Part shown: one piece after another, positions 1 to 10,608 of the stretch
Numbering within the stretch: the stretch's first letter is position 1
Layout of the letters: each line of letters opens with the position of its first letter
Origin: Magnolia sinica
Lineage: Eukaryota > Streptophyta > Magnoliopsida > Magnoliales > Magnoliaceae
Length of the DNA stretch: 64,000 nt
Direction of reading: 5' to 3'
NCBI RefSeq assembly: GCF_029962835.1
Contig: NC_080588.1
Span: 63,202,001-63,266,000, forward strand
Notes under the pieces: generated by a model
The model's input: the letters and a program-made list of their open reading frames with translations, nothing else
Database searches by the model: none
Told to the model about the DNA's origin: nothing
Position numbers and translations under genes: made by a program

Positions 1-225
1 GTCCATTCCTCCTCTCGGATCATTTTAAGGTATAATCTAAAAATTGAGATAGACCCAACGTTCAAGTGGACGACACCACCAATGACTCTTACATTTATTT
101 CAAGTGGCATTTAATGCTTTGTCGCGTTGGATCTTACTCATTGTGCGACTTATTTTAAAATAATCCGAGAGGACGGATGGACAGAGTGGATAAACCGGTA
201 CATCACATTGGACTGGCCCACGGAA
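1..225. repeat. F1 foldback repeat, copy cut by the window edge
   Basis: The left arm (CCTCTCGGATCATTTTAAG, near 10-29) is inverted near 150-175 (TTAAAATAATCCGAGAGGA), so the copy folds into a hairpin. It shows the family's usual order: a 'catttt-type' arm, 'caagtggac..acacca', a central spacer, then the mirrored arm and 'ggatggacagagtggataaa'. No coding potential is seen. Confidence 0.6.
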
Positions 226-287
226 CTGCAGGTGGCAATCCGCCTCCCTCTCTGTCACGGGCCTAGCCTAGGGTAGGTCTTGACCCG

Positions 288-289
<2 letters not shown>

Positions 290-357
<68 letters not shown>
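290..357. repeat. (TA)n microsatellite, about 68 bp
   Basis: An uninterrupted TA dinucleotide run, directly visible. Confidence 0.97.
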
Positions 358-359
<2 letters not shown>

Positions 360-681
360 TCTCTCTTTCCAATATTAAATTTAGAAACAAAAGATAAATG
401 ATGCATCACGAATAACGATGATACGTGAATGTCATGGAATCTCATGGTATTAATTTTTACTTTGAACCAAAACTTTGGTGGGCAATGAAAAGTGCAAATA
501 GTTTCTTCCCTTGATTTGAATTTCTCTTTACCATGGCCTACTAGAATCTTTGATCAGAGTGAAAATTCACCCCCTAAGGTTTAATGGGATTCCACATCTT
601 ATGGACGGTTCGGAGTCGACACCCATATCACGTGTGCAAAGGTGCGTACGTACGTAGGTGCATAGGTGAACATGCCTCCAA

Positions 682-704
682 ATATATATATATATATATA
701 TATA
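682..704. repeat. (AT)n microsatellite, about 23 bp
   Basis: A short uninterrupted AT run. Confidence 0.9.
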
Positions 705-904
705 AGATTTTTCTATACCGCGCCTGCCTTTTCCGCTATGTTACCAGAGCCTTTGGTTTAAACTTTTTATTTTTAAATTTTTTATTTTTTGGTTCTTTAA
801 CTTTTTCTTTATAAGGCCACTACCGGATAAGACAAGATAAACTTATCAGTAAGTGTTATACTGGATGTTCACGAGGCAAAGTTACACGGGGCCATTATTA
901 CATA

Positions 905-1270
905 TGTGTTATATTCACATCATCCATCCATTTTTCCGGATCATTTGAAGGCATGAGCCTAAAAATGAGTTTGATCAAAATTTCACCGTAGAAAGCAGCG
1001 GGGACAATGATGCCCACGGTTAAAACCTACCTATGGCCGCCATGATGTTTATTTGCTGTCCAACCTTAGAAAACTCAAATATTAGCTTGATTTAAAACTT
1101 TCCTGGCATCTAAGAAATTTCCAATGTTTGGCGTTTAATCTCCATTGTTTCTGTGGTGCGGTCCACTTTTGCCTTGGATTGGTCTGATTTTGGCCTAATC
1201 CCCTAAAATGATATGGAAAAATGGATGGGCAGTACAAAGATAACATATACATCACCGTGAGGCCGATACA
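905..1270. repeat. F1 foldback repeat
   Basis: Starts with 'catccatccatttttccggatcatttgaaggcatgag'-type sequence and ends with the mirrored 'cctaaaatgat..ggaaaaatggatgggca' and 'atatacatcaccgtgaggcc'. The centre carries the family motifs 'atgtttatttgctgtccaacc' and 'attagcttgatttaaaac'. Confidence 0.65.
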
Positions 1271-1379
1271 GAACCTTTTCATGTCAACGTACACACGTCG
1301 ATGTCCTGTTCTACGCTGCTAAATTCAGACAATCTCTTCAATATTTTCCCCCGCCGCTGGTAGAATGCTCGGAAAGGAA

Positions 1380-1860
1380 AGTCCAACTGGTGCATGGCAT
1401 AATTTTAGGGCATGCGCTCAAAGATGACAAATCCACCTCCTCCGTTGGATTTCCCATCTGATTTTAGTGGTTAGGCTCAAAAGTGAGGCTGATACAAAGC
1501 TCAATCAGAAGAAATGAACCCAAAAAAAAAAAAAAATGTACAAGGATTGAATGCCCACCATTTTAAAATTCATGGGGCCATAGGATTTGTATGACAACTC
1601 AACTCCATTCATCTGTTTTTCTAGCTCATTTTAGGGCATGGGCCCACAAATGAGACAGATAGGAAGCTCAAGCGGGACACACAACAAGAAACCCCGGATT
1701 GAATGGCCACTATTGAAACATCCTGGGGCCATCATCGGTTGCATTTTTAACATCTGATTTGCCTCAATTTTGAGCCATGTCCTAAGATGAGCTGTAAAAA
1801 CAGATGCAAGGGATGGATTTCTCATAGACATCAACGTGGCCTCATGTACAGTCCGGTTAA
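1380..1860. repeat. Degenerate F1 foldback sequence, probably two overlapping copies
   Basis: 'gcatggcataattttagggcatg' and 'aggctgatacaaagctcaa' (1385-1510) are followed by 'attgaatgcccaccattt' and a second arm around 1610-1830 ('tttagggcatgggcccac', 'aaaaacagatgcaagggatgg'). The arms are recognisable but the borders are uncertain. Confidence 0.5.
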
Positions 1861-1999
1861 GTTAGCATGGCAATAAACGTGAATAAATGTGCAAGAGGTA
1901 TAAATGGGCATTTAAATCTAAAGTAGAAGGGTTGCTCGACTATAGGTGAGGACTACCGTGATGTTTATGACAAATTCGCGGATCCAGAGATAAGTAAGT

Positions 2000-2620
2000 G
2001 AAACGAACATGAAAAAGTGGGAATTAGCCGTTGAAACATTCACGGGCCTTTGTAAAAATCCACCCTATCCATTTATGGCATGGACTAAAAATGACGTTGA
2101 TACCAAGTTCCAGTGGGCCAAACAACATGAAACAGTGGGTATTGAATCCTACCATTGAAACATCTTGGGGCTAAAGGTGGGCATTTTGGACCCGATCCGG
2201 TGGATCCGACCCGATCCGACCTGACTCGGTACCGTTCCAAACAGAACCGACGGCTTAGATCAACCTGATCAAGTCTGTTAACCCAAATCCGATCGTATTT
2301 CGGGTCGGGTCCGGATAGAGGTCGATCCGGACTGATCTGACCCGGATACCTGAACCCAAAGGATCCAGCCTGAACCGACCAGACCCGACCCAAAGCCTGA
2401 GGAGGATTTTAATAGAGGATATTCAATCATTATTGTTTTCCTTTGGTGTGGTCCACCTGAGATTTTTGTCTCTCTAATATTTTGTATCAAGCCTTAAAAT
2501 GATCCGTAAAAATGGATGAACGGCATCGATGAAATACATACATCACAGTGGGGCCACAGATCACTAAACAGGGAGTAGCCAATCCGTTCCCACTGAAACT
2601 CATCCTCCTGGAAGTCGGAC
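2000..2620. repeat. F1 foldback repeat interrupted by a GACCCG-rich element
   Basis: Left arm at about 2060-2170 ('catttatggcatggactaaaaatgacg', 'gtattgaatcctaccattg'). Right arm at about 2420-2600 ('ggtgtggtccacctgag', 'ccttaaaatgatccgtaaaaatgg', 'ggagtagccaatccgttccc'). The middle is displaced by the unrelated element at 2172-2396. Confidence 0.6.
2172..2396. mobile_element. GACCCG/GGATCC-rich short element, hAT-MITE-like, nested in F1
   Basis: Begins TAAAGGTGGGCATTTTGGAC and is full of GATCCGACCCGATCCGACC-type subterminal motifs. The order of motifs ('gttccaaacagaaccgacgg', 'gggtcgggtccggatag') matches the left end of the 4420-bp element at 26200. No clean terminal inverted repeat is visible here, so the right border is approximate. 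Confidence 0.55.
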
Positions 2621-2689
2621 GTGGACCACATGGTCCATCAGTACCACACGCCAGCTATTGCACTAGCCTCAAGCTAGCTAGCTAGTTCC

Positions 2690-3225
2690 GTGTGAGGGGA
2701 CGGATTGGTTGCTCTCCTAGTCTGTGCTCTATGGGCCCCACCATGATGTATGTGTTTCATCCATTCCGTTGATATATTTTTACAGATCATTTTATGGATT
2801 TATAAAAAAAAAATGATAGGTATGTAAATCTTAGGTGGACCACACCACATGAAAACAATAATAATTGGATATCCACCAGTAAAATCCTCCTAAGGTCCAC
2901 TGTACTGTTTATTTGACATCTAATCTGTTGTTTAGGTCATAAAGACCCAGATGAAGGGAAAAAAATAAATATCAGCTAGATCCAAAACTTTTATGGCCCC
3001 CAAAATGTTTTTACTGGTCAACGTTTATTCAACACTGTTTCCTGTAATGTGATCCACTTGAGGTTGAGATATGTCTCATTTTTTTTTTCATATCATAAAA
3101 TGATCTATAAAAATAGATGGCAGGCATGGATGAAACACATACATCATGGTGGGGCCCACAGAGCACCGACCAACAGCCAATGGCTGGTGGCACCGTGGTA
3201 GGGGGAGTAGCCAATCCGTTTCCGT
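2690..3225. repeat. F1 foldback repeat, most complete hairpin in the window
   Basis: The left arm at 2727-2800 (GGGCCCCACCATGATGTATG, then 'tgtttcatccattcc' and 'acagatcattttatgga') is mirrored at 3088-3162 ('atcataaaatgatctataa', 'ggatgaaacacatacatcatg', 'gtggggcccacag'). The outer ends carry GGACGGATTGGTTGC (about 2698) and its near-mirror 'gtagccaatccgttt' (about 3207). No protein is encoded. A transcript through it would form a long hairpin. Confidence 0.75.
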
Positions 3226-3274
3226 GCGAGGACGAGACTGACGCTCCTCAAGCTCCGAGTTGTACGAACGGTTC

Positions 3275-3411
3275 AAAGGAGATTAAAGTTATATGGCCCC
3301 CAAAGTGATGTATTTATTATATCTACACCGTTCATATATTTTTAGAGATTATCGTAGAGTATTATCTAAAAAATGAATAATATCCAAAGATCATTTGGAC
3401 CACACCACAAG
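3275..3411. repeat. F1 foldback repeat, left half, split by the LTR element
   Basis: 'ggcccccaaagtgatgtattt' through 'catttggaccacaccacaag' is an F1 left arm that stops exactly at the LTR element's left end. Its right half continues at 13559. The terminal ACAAG (3407-3411) is one copy of the target-site duplication. Confidence 0.7.
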
Positions 3412-6400
3412 TGTAACGCCTTGGAAATCGGGGGTCGTGCATACACTCAACTCCCGAGTTCCCGGGGTCACTTATAACCAGTTTTCATTAATTTACGTTT
3501 AATCAGTTTTAAATGCACAGCATGGAATTACTTGGAACATGAAGCACAATCACAACCAGTCTACTGAAATGAAAAGGGCAAATATATACAAGTCCAAAAA
3601 TGTAAATGGGTCGCACAAGGCGTGCCCGACAAAATCACAAAAAGAATAATATGTCCAAAAGAATAAAGTTGAGTCTACTACTCAGCGATCCAACGTCCCA
3701 TCTACTAAGCCTACAAAGACCCGCTCATTAACTGGAAGTAAAAGAACTCGTCCTCTTCCTTGAGGCTCGTGTCACCGGGCTCCTCATACTTGACATCACC
3801 TGTAGCTACGGGCGAGTCTGGTTGGTGTTTTAAAACAACATCCCAGATTGAGAGTAAGTGATCAACTCAGTGGATGCTATTAGTCTTAAGTTGTAACAAG
3901 CATCAACTATAATAAAAATTTAATGAAAAGCAGTCAATCATAAACACCTAACTAATCTTATTAATGTATATGCATGACGGCTGATATAATGCATGCCCTC
4001 GCCATAACTCTCCCTCGAGCGACTCTATCTAACGATCGCGCATGACCAACACTCCCTCAGAGTAACCTCAACTGCCGAGTCGCAACCCTATCTAATGCAA
4101 TGCAATGCGATCGTGTTAGCCGAGTTCTTAGTTAAGTCCATTTATCCAGCAGATTTGGAAATCTGATACACCTCACGTATCAATGCCCTAAACTGATTGC
4201 GAGGCCAAGGCCCCCCAACGTATGAGGCCGAGACCCCGCGATCCTTGATCCCATCGGATTTTTTCCATCCCCGACTTCAAGCACATGGGGGGTGCTGAAA
4301 TGTGGGATCGCTCGCGGTCACTACGGGGAGGCGCGTCACCCCAGCGTAGGCCGACAGCTTGGACACAGTGTCTCATTCCACCATGCCCGGCTCACGAGAC
4401 TGTGGATCAATATCTCATTCGTTATCGATGGGCTACAACGGTGGTAGGGTGTTCCAGATTCCATACATAAGTGAGCAAACATGGTTAACAAACAGGGTTG
4501 GACAGTAAATAGGCTAGACCGCACGAGTCAAGCGAGCACGTGACGGACGACATCGAGCACAAGAGGCCCATGTAGTCGAACTACTGCCGTCCATGCGCAC
4601 CCGCCCAAACCCATGGGTTTAGCCCTGGGTAGCCCTACCAATGGGGCTGCCGTCTCTCCTCATGTTTCCTAACCACCCAAGGGTTTGAGAACGAATCATA
4701 ACATGCCCACCATCAAGGTTATCAACTAGCATAACAGTATCATGTTCACAGACATCTCAACATATAATTCAAATACTCCTAACAAGCAAGATACAACATT
4801 ATGAACAAGGTGCATGTGAATGGAGTAGATTAGGGAGGAAGTTAAGCACTTCCTACACCTCAACGGATCAAATTCACAAGAGTAATGAATCATGCACACT
4901 ATGAAGCAACACATATGAGAAGAAATCAAACAAACATGAGCATGTAATCATCCATATATTAAATCATGTGAGGGGCAAGTTCAACATCAAAGGAGAACTA
5001 AACATGCAATCCATACAATTTCAACAAATATACCATTCCTAGGTTTGCTCTAGATTCTTCATTTCAACATCCCACATAAACAAAATCATTAAACTCCTAC
5101 TATAATTGGTACTAAGCCACCTAAGGATAATAGTCCGCACCTATGAATCGTTGAGATCTTGGAAACGACCTAGGAGGGTGGATTTGGGGTCAATCGGCTG
5201 GAATCCCTAAAGCACACATTTGCATGTTAGAAATTCATGCCAATCCCTTCTCAACACAAAAGTTTTAAGAAAAAAGGATGAGGGATCTTACCTAGACGGT
5301 CAACGAAACGATACTTATGGTTGTGGTATAGGATTTTCCTTTGGAGAAGGGATAAGAAGTTGTAAGATTGAGTTCCCTTGGGCCCACCTCGATTTATGGT
5401 CCACCCTTGCTCTCCTTCACTCTCTCTTTCTCTCCTTGCTCTCTCTCTCTTCTCTCTTTACTCTCTCCCTCTTTCTCTCTTTGTCCCCTTTGAAGATGGA
5501 AAATCGTATGAGAAGAGGGGTGCCCCAAATGAGGCCCTTTTATAATGTCAGATTTGGTGTCAATGGCCCCAAGTGTTAGCTTTTTACTGTACTAACCCTA
5601 TGGGAGGATTTTTCTAGCCTCTAAGGCCCACTATGGGGTGTACAAGTCAATATACACTGTTGGATAGTTGGCCCTAATGATGATCTACGTATGTATATGA
5701 TCGGCCCGTCATTTAGATGCGTCAATCGATAGATATGATTATAAGTTTGTTCAACGGTCACTGATAGTCGATCGGGGCCGCGCCTATACGGATATGAGCA
5801 AGGAAATATCCTCACTCCACGTGTGAAGTTTGGTCGTAAACCGACGGTCCAAAATCCTCAACTTTACATAAGAGTGGATGACCCAATTCACTTAAGTTTC
5901 AGCTCCTTTCTTTGGGGTATTTGCGTTTCTCATGCACTCGTCCTTTAGCTCAAGTTGAGCGGTTTTGGGCATTACCCAGGTCCGACTCCCGCGATGGACG
6001 TCAAGCCCAGTAAGACGGACATTATTCTATAGTTTTGGAACTAGTGGCCCACCAACGAGCGGTCTAGAGCTTGTTCGGAGAATCGGGGCATTTCTGGAAT
6101 GAATTTGATAGTGAGATTTCTTATGAAAAATTATTAGGGTTTGGATTAACTATGTTCATAGTGTGGCCCATTTATAACTAGTGAAAGTGGAGATTTAGTC
6201 ATGATTACTCTGAACTGTCAGTTTTAGGCTAAATGAGTAACGAGGTTAATTTGGTCTATTAGACAAGATCCAGACAGATTCGTTGGCTTCCTACGGTTGA
6301 TTAATCGGACTTGTGCGGTTCTTTACAGGTACCATCCATGTATAACTAACATTGAGTGCTAATGGTTAGTAAGTGATATTATAAGCTAATTACAGAAGAA

Positions 6401-6452
6401 AATTTTAAGGATTTTTGGAAATCCAAAACAATGAAAAATCCAGGATGTTACA
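3412..6452 (-). repeat. Left (3') LTR of the LARD-like element
   Basis: Matches 10609-13558 over its whole length, for example 'aatcgggggtc.tgcatacactc' at the start, 'cattccaccatgcccggctca' in the middle and 'ttggaaat.caaaacaatgaaaaat' at the end. It is about 90 bp longer than its partner. It holds a CT-rich simple tract at about 5410-5490. Short reading frames inside it recur in the other LTR because the DNA is duplicated. Confidence 0.85.
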
Positions 6453-7426
6453 ATCTACCCCCCTTAAAAACAATTTCGTCCACAAAATTGCCTAAGGGTA
6501 GTAAGTAAATGTTTCATTATTTCATTTGCCTATGTTTGTTGATTTCAAGTTTATATGCGTGGTAAGGTGTATACTATCTATGATAGGCTGGATCATTTTA
6601 GTCTACCCCCCTTAAAACTTTTTCACCCTGATGGTTTACTAAAATTTATTTATTTATCTATTTATTTTTAAAGATTTAGATTCATGGCAACGATTTTCCT
6701 CTATCTAGAATAAAAATATTTGTTTTCAATGTTAGACCAATACGGAGAGACGGTTGTAGTGGGCTTGAACCCGATACTTCGATCATCTACCTGACCAGGG
6801 TAGAAGGCTCATCGCATCCCTTCTTCGTCTTGGTGGATCCTGGTCTTCTGCTCGGTCAAAGCAGTGAGTCCATTGGTAGTCGCCCAGGATTGAGAATTGA
6901 ATCAAGCTGCGAATACTTCGCAAGTGTATACTTTCGTAATTCTGTAATCTGATCAATCTAAATGTTTAGGGAACGACCATCATTGGAAAGTTTAAATCTC
7001 ATATTTATAAGGCTGTCCTTTGGGTCTTGGTCTACAAGAGTCCTCATTTTGATTTATGTCCAAATTGGGTTTAATAAACCCTTCACTATGCCTATGGTCA
7101 AATGATTATCTCAGAAAGGTTTCCAATGGCCTTAGATTGTATTTGTATGTTGCAGTTTCGAGCCTATGACTAACTGGTTATAAGCAAAGCATGCCTCTTT
7201 TTTATTAATTTCGAGAGGGGAGGAAGAATCAAAAGTTCTAAGGTATTTTAGAGGTTTGAAGTGCTAATAACACTAAGAAGGATGCAGAAGATTCCGGTGG
7301 GGTCGCGTTGAACGCCAACTAGAATCAGTATAATTCTTTTGTCTACTCTGGGCCGCTAAGAGTCGACGCCTGATAATATGTATCTTTTCTGAAGTCGCGT
7401 GAACCAATTCTAAACTGATTAAACTT

Positions 7427-7740
7427 TTATTGTCGACCTCCACCCAACAATGTGGGGCTCGGCATGGGCGTCCATATAAATTTACTCATTCTAACCCGTG
7501 TAGTTCTTAGTCTCCGTTGTGCATGACCAACCCATTTAAATTTACTTTCCTTCATCTTATTACTGATCGGTGCTATCCCTGAATTCCCTCGAATGCATCC
7601 ACTTCTAATTATACCCTTCCTTGTCTTGTCACTCATCCATCTCAACATCCTCATTTTAGCTACACTAATCCTATGAACATGTTGTTCTTTAATTACCTCA
7701 CATTCTATTCCATGAAGCATGGTTGGTCTTATATCCACCC
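7427..7740 (-). pseudogene. LINE fragment, C-terminal end of an RTE-type reverse transcriptase ORF
   Basis: A minus-strand frame of about 100 residues contains EQHVHRISVAKMRMLRWM, followed by TRKG and a KWVGHAQRR motif. This order (EQHVHKM-AEMRMLRWM, RNE-IRG, LRWFGHVQRR) is typical of the region just after the reverse transcriptase domain in plant RTE-clade LINEs. Only the last part is present; no endonuclease or RT core is seen nearby, so it is 5'-truncated as most LINE copies are. It lies inside the LARD-like element and is probably a later insertion. Exact ends and target duplication were not resolved. Confidence 0.7.
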
Positions 7741-8483
7741 TTTAAAATCTCCCCCCTTTTTTTTTCTTCTTTTCTTCTTTTCAATTTGAGTGGCACCTTG
7801 ACAATCACATAAAACTCCATATGCACATCTCCATTTCTTCCACCTCGCTTGAAGTCTATAAGCAACATCCTTCTCAAATCTTAATCTCTCCACTCATGAA
7901 TTATCAAACCAATATATCAAGGTGATTATTTGGGAAACTTCTTGGCCAACAATCTTAACAAATTCCTTATTTCCACTCCTATTGTTACTAGAATTGCACT
8001 CCAAGTGACATGACCATGCATTTAACAGTTACTATCTTAACTAAAATATTTAGTTATTTTATAAAATATATTTGTAGGTTTTTTTTTCTGTAAGCTAAAT
8101 TTTATTTTTTATTTTTTATTTTTTATTTTTTTCTAAACATTCCATATAATTTCTTACCTAACAAAAATAAGTAAAACCTTAGTCTCCAAAAGCAACTAGA
8201 CGTTGCAGCAGGAATTGAAGGAAAAGAGCAAGCCTTTTTTTTTTTTTGTGTTCTAAGGCATCTAGATATTTGAATTTCTTAAGGGACAATGCATCATAGA
8301 GTAGAAGATTCTAGAAAGCAGTGATTGGAGGAAATGGTTGAAATGCCTAGGAATGAAACACAATAGGACCTTGAATACCCAATCCACTGAAGTGCACACA
8401 TATAATTCATAATCAGAATATGTGCAAAATCATAACTAACCACAAGGAAACAACACAGAGAGAAACATTGTGAAAGAAAACCT

Positions 8484-8773
8484 TCTAAGCTCTCTAAATC
8501 AGCCTTCTTGGAGGAAAACCCATCATTTGAAATGTATCCTTCAGTGTGCACAGGGTCTTTAACTAGAGGAGGTTCTATCCTGTCATCTTCAAGTGAATAT
8601 TCGACTTCCATAACCTCGTCATCTATAGCAGGCATTAGTCTTCCATCACCTTCAGCCCGAACGAGCTTGTAAACAACTGGATCAACATCAATTGAGCAAG
8701 ACTCAAAACAAATGATTTTTTTTTTCAAGAGAAGTCTCTTAAACGTGATCTCCACCGTCCGTCTCCACATCAA
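8484..8773 (-). pseudogene. Captured host-exon-like fragment of unidentified origin
   Basis: The minus strand reads openly for about 95 residues, with an acidic, gene-like composition: DVDPVVYKLVRAEGDGRLMP followed by IDDEVMEVEYSLEDDRIEPP and a serine/lysine stretch. It stops at a possible donor-like AG/GTTTTC at about 8483. The upstream part, near 8710, is interrupted by an A/T homopolymer. Codon use and composition differ from the surrounding AT-rich retroelement. It resembles an internal exon of a conserved plant protein, but I cannot name the protein. I infer a transduplicated gene piece carried by the LTR element; a chance open frame is the alternative. Confidence 0.4.
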
Positions 8774-9364
8774 CGAACACTTCTATTTAAAATCATCCAC
8801 ATGCATTGACAAATGTAAGATTTGAAATGTGTGGTTGGAGGGAAGGGAAATATGAAGAAGAAGAATATGGTTTTGGGATTTGGTGTTGAGAATGGGAGAG
8901 GGAGAGGTCTTTCTAGGGGTTTAAAAGCAATGGAGGGGAGTGATAGGGGAGGAAGGATAGGTTTGGGTCCTTAAAATGCAATAGAAATGGGCCTCACTCA
9001 TGTGTACATTGAAAGGGAGAAGGGGACCCATCTTGTAATATTTCTTATACTTTTAGTAATGATATCATTTTTAAAAATTTTATAATGATTTATCATTAAG
9101 TTTAAAACCATCTTACAAAATTTCATCTTATTTGGAGTTGTAAATAAATTATTAAAATTTTAGGAGAAATAGCTGTCCGAAATTAATAATTTTTGGATAG
9201 AACATCTTAAGTTTAACTATGTTATAATTTTTATTTTATTTTTTACTTGTTTTTATCTAAAACCAGACTCATCAAACTTCAATCTGAATTTTGAATCACC
9301 TAAATCGGTGTTATAACGAAAGAGATATGAATTTTTGAAGTTAACTAAAAATTACAGGAATTTC

Positions 9365-9500
9365 CAGTGGGGTCCCGCCGGCCCTCTGGAGGTCCGGGCG
9401 GGGTCCTGCCAAGTCGCTGGACACCTGGGCGGGGTCGGGTGGTCGGACGGGGTCGTACGAGAGGGGTCCCGCCGGCCCTCTGTCTCCCGGCATGGGCAAC
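9365..9500. other. GC-rich patch inside the LARD-like element
   Basis: GGGGTCCCGCCGGCCCTCTG occurs at about 9369 and again at about 9464, bracketing several CGGGGTC/GGGCGGGGTC units. The patch is strongly GC-rich within an otherwise AT-rich interior. It has no coding signature; it is a local direct duplication. Confidence 0.55.
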
Positions 9501-10608
9501 TTGCGATGAGCATATCTTACAAACCGAAATGAGTTATTCGACGTGCCATATATGAATTTGGGGTAGGAGAAGATACTCTACGTAATGGACCTATATATTT
9601 CATAAAATTCATCCTTTTTAGGTGATAAAATCTAATTTTTCTTCAGTTTCACTATTTTCGGTAAATTTTTATTCACCCCTAACTCTTTACCCTCAAATGG
9701 GTTGAAACCATCAAATTTGGCCCGATACTCGCTCATTTGATCTAGGAAAATATTTTCGACCGTCAAATCTTTCGATTTTCGACTCATTCCTACCAATGTA
9801 CTGGGGATGTTTAAGAATAGGGTGATGTCAGGTGAATATTTAAGGAGATATGTTAGAAAGAGGGATTTCGACTTAGGCCTATCTGGCTAAGGGCATTTAG
9901 TTGTACTAAATGGGATTGAAATGCTACTCTCAACTCAATATTTGGGAATGGCATGTGTGGAATAGGTGTAGGACGGAATTTAAAACTTATTTTATAGGCT
10001 TTGTAGAATGAGTCTTGTGTTAGAAGGTGTGATATGGGATTTCCAAGTGTAATTTGAAAGGAAATCCCGCGATTTACCTTTAATTGCATGCATCCCAAAC
10101 CTGGTATTGGAAAACATGAGATATAGACAATCTAGGGATAATACCTTACACATGTATGTATTGCTACTCTTACCATTCCATTCACCTTAATCCCACCTAA
10201 CGCAGTTGGCCAAACGGGCCCTTAGGGATTAGGTGGCCTAGACTACCTAAATTTTCTAGTTAGTCGGATCGGGTCTCGCCGTTAAGTTCCCGACTTCTTA
10301 CCTAGGAATGGGCTGAAACGTGTCGTAAGGCTCCCATGTCGAATTCTAATATTGTTATCCTCTCTCTCCTCAGCCTGAGCCATTCGTAAGGCTCCTGGAC
10401 TTATTTCCTAGCGTTAGTATTTACTCTTGCTACCCAACCCTAATACTCTGGGAGTCTTACCTTCCGTCTAGGAACGATAGTTCAGGGACTAGGGTGATTC
10501 CTAGTATTTTCTTATTTTCTATTGTGTTTCTTCTCAAGTCAGCGGACGCGTTAGTGAGTTCATGACCCATGGCCCAATTGATTCAAAACTATTGCTCTGA
10601 TACCATCT

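Larger units (their letters stand above)
226..904. other. Non-coding stretch with two TA microsatellites
   Basis: No gene is recognised. The stretch holds a (TA)n run at 290-357 and an (AT)n run at 682-704. The short reading frames here are low-complexity IYIYIY translations of those runs. Confidence 0.6.
6453..10608 (-). other. Interior of the LARD-like element
   Basis: About 4.2 kb without a recognisable gag-pol. It contains a LINE fragment (7427-7740), an exon-like host fragment (8484-8773) and a GC-rich patch (9365-9500). The remainder (6470-7400, 7750-8280, 8800-9350, 9520-10580) is AT-rich sequence in which I see no gene. Confidence 0.7.

Noticed and set aside
263-445. Open frame with a long IYIYIY run
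   Set aside because: It is only the translation of the (TA)n microsatellite.
4285-4470. Paired open frames repeated at 11484-11669 and elsewhere between 4188-5815 and 11484-12921
   Set aside because: They are duplicated only because both lie in the two LTRs of one element. No protein-family signature and no coding-type substitution pattern is apparent.
8294-8483. Downstream part of the minus-strand frame after the exon-like fragment
   Set aside because: Beyond the donor-like site the translation becomes hydrophobic and low in charge, unlike the gene-like part, and probably reads intron or retroelement sequence.
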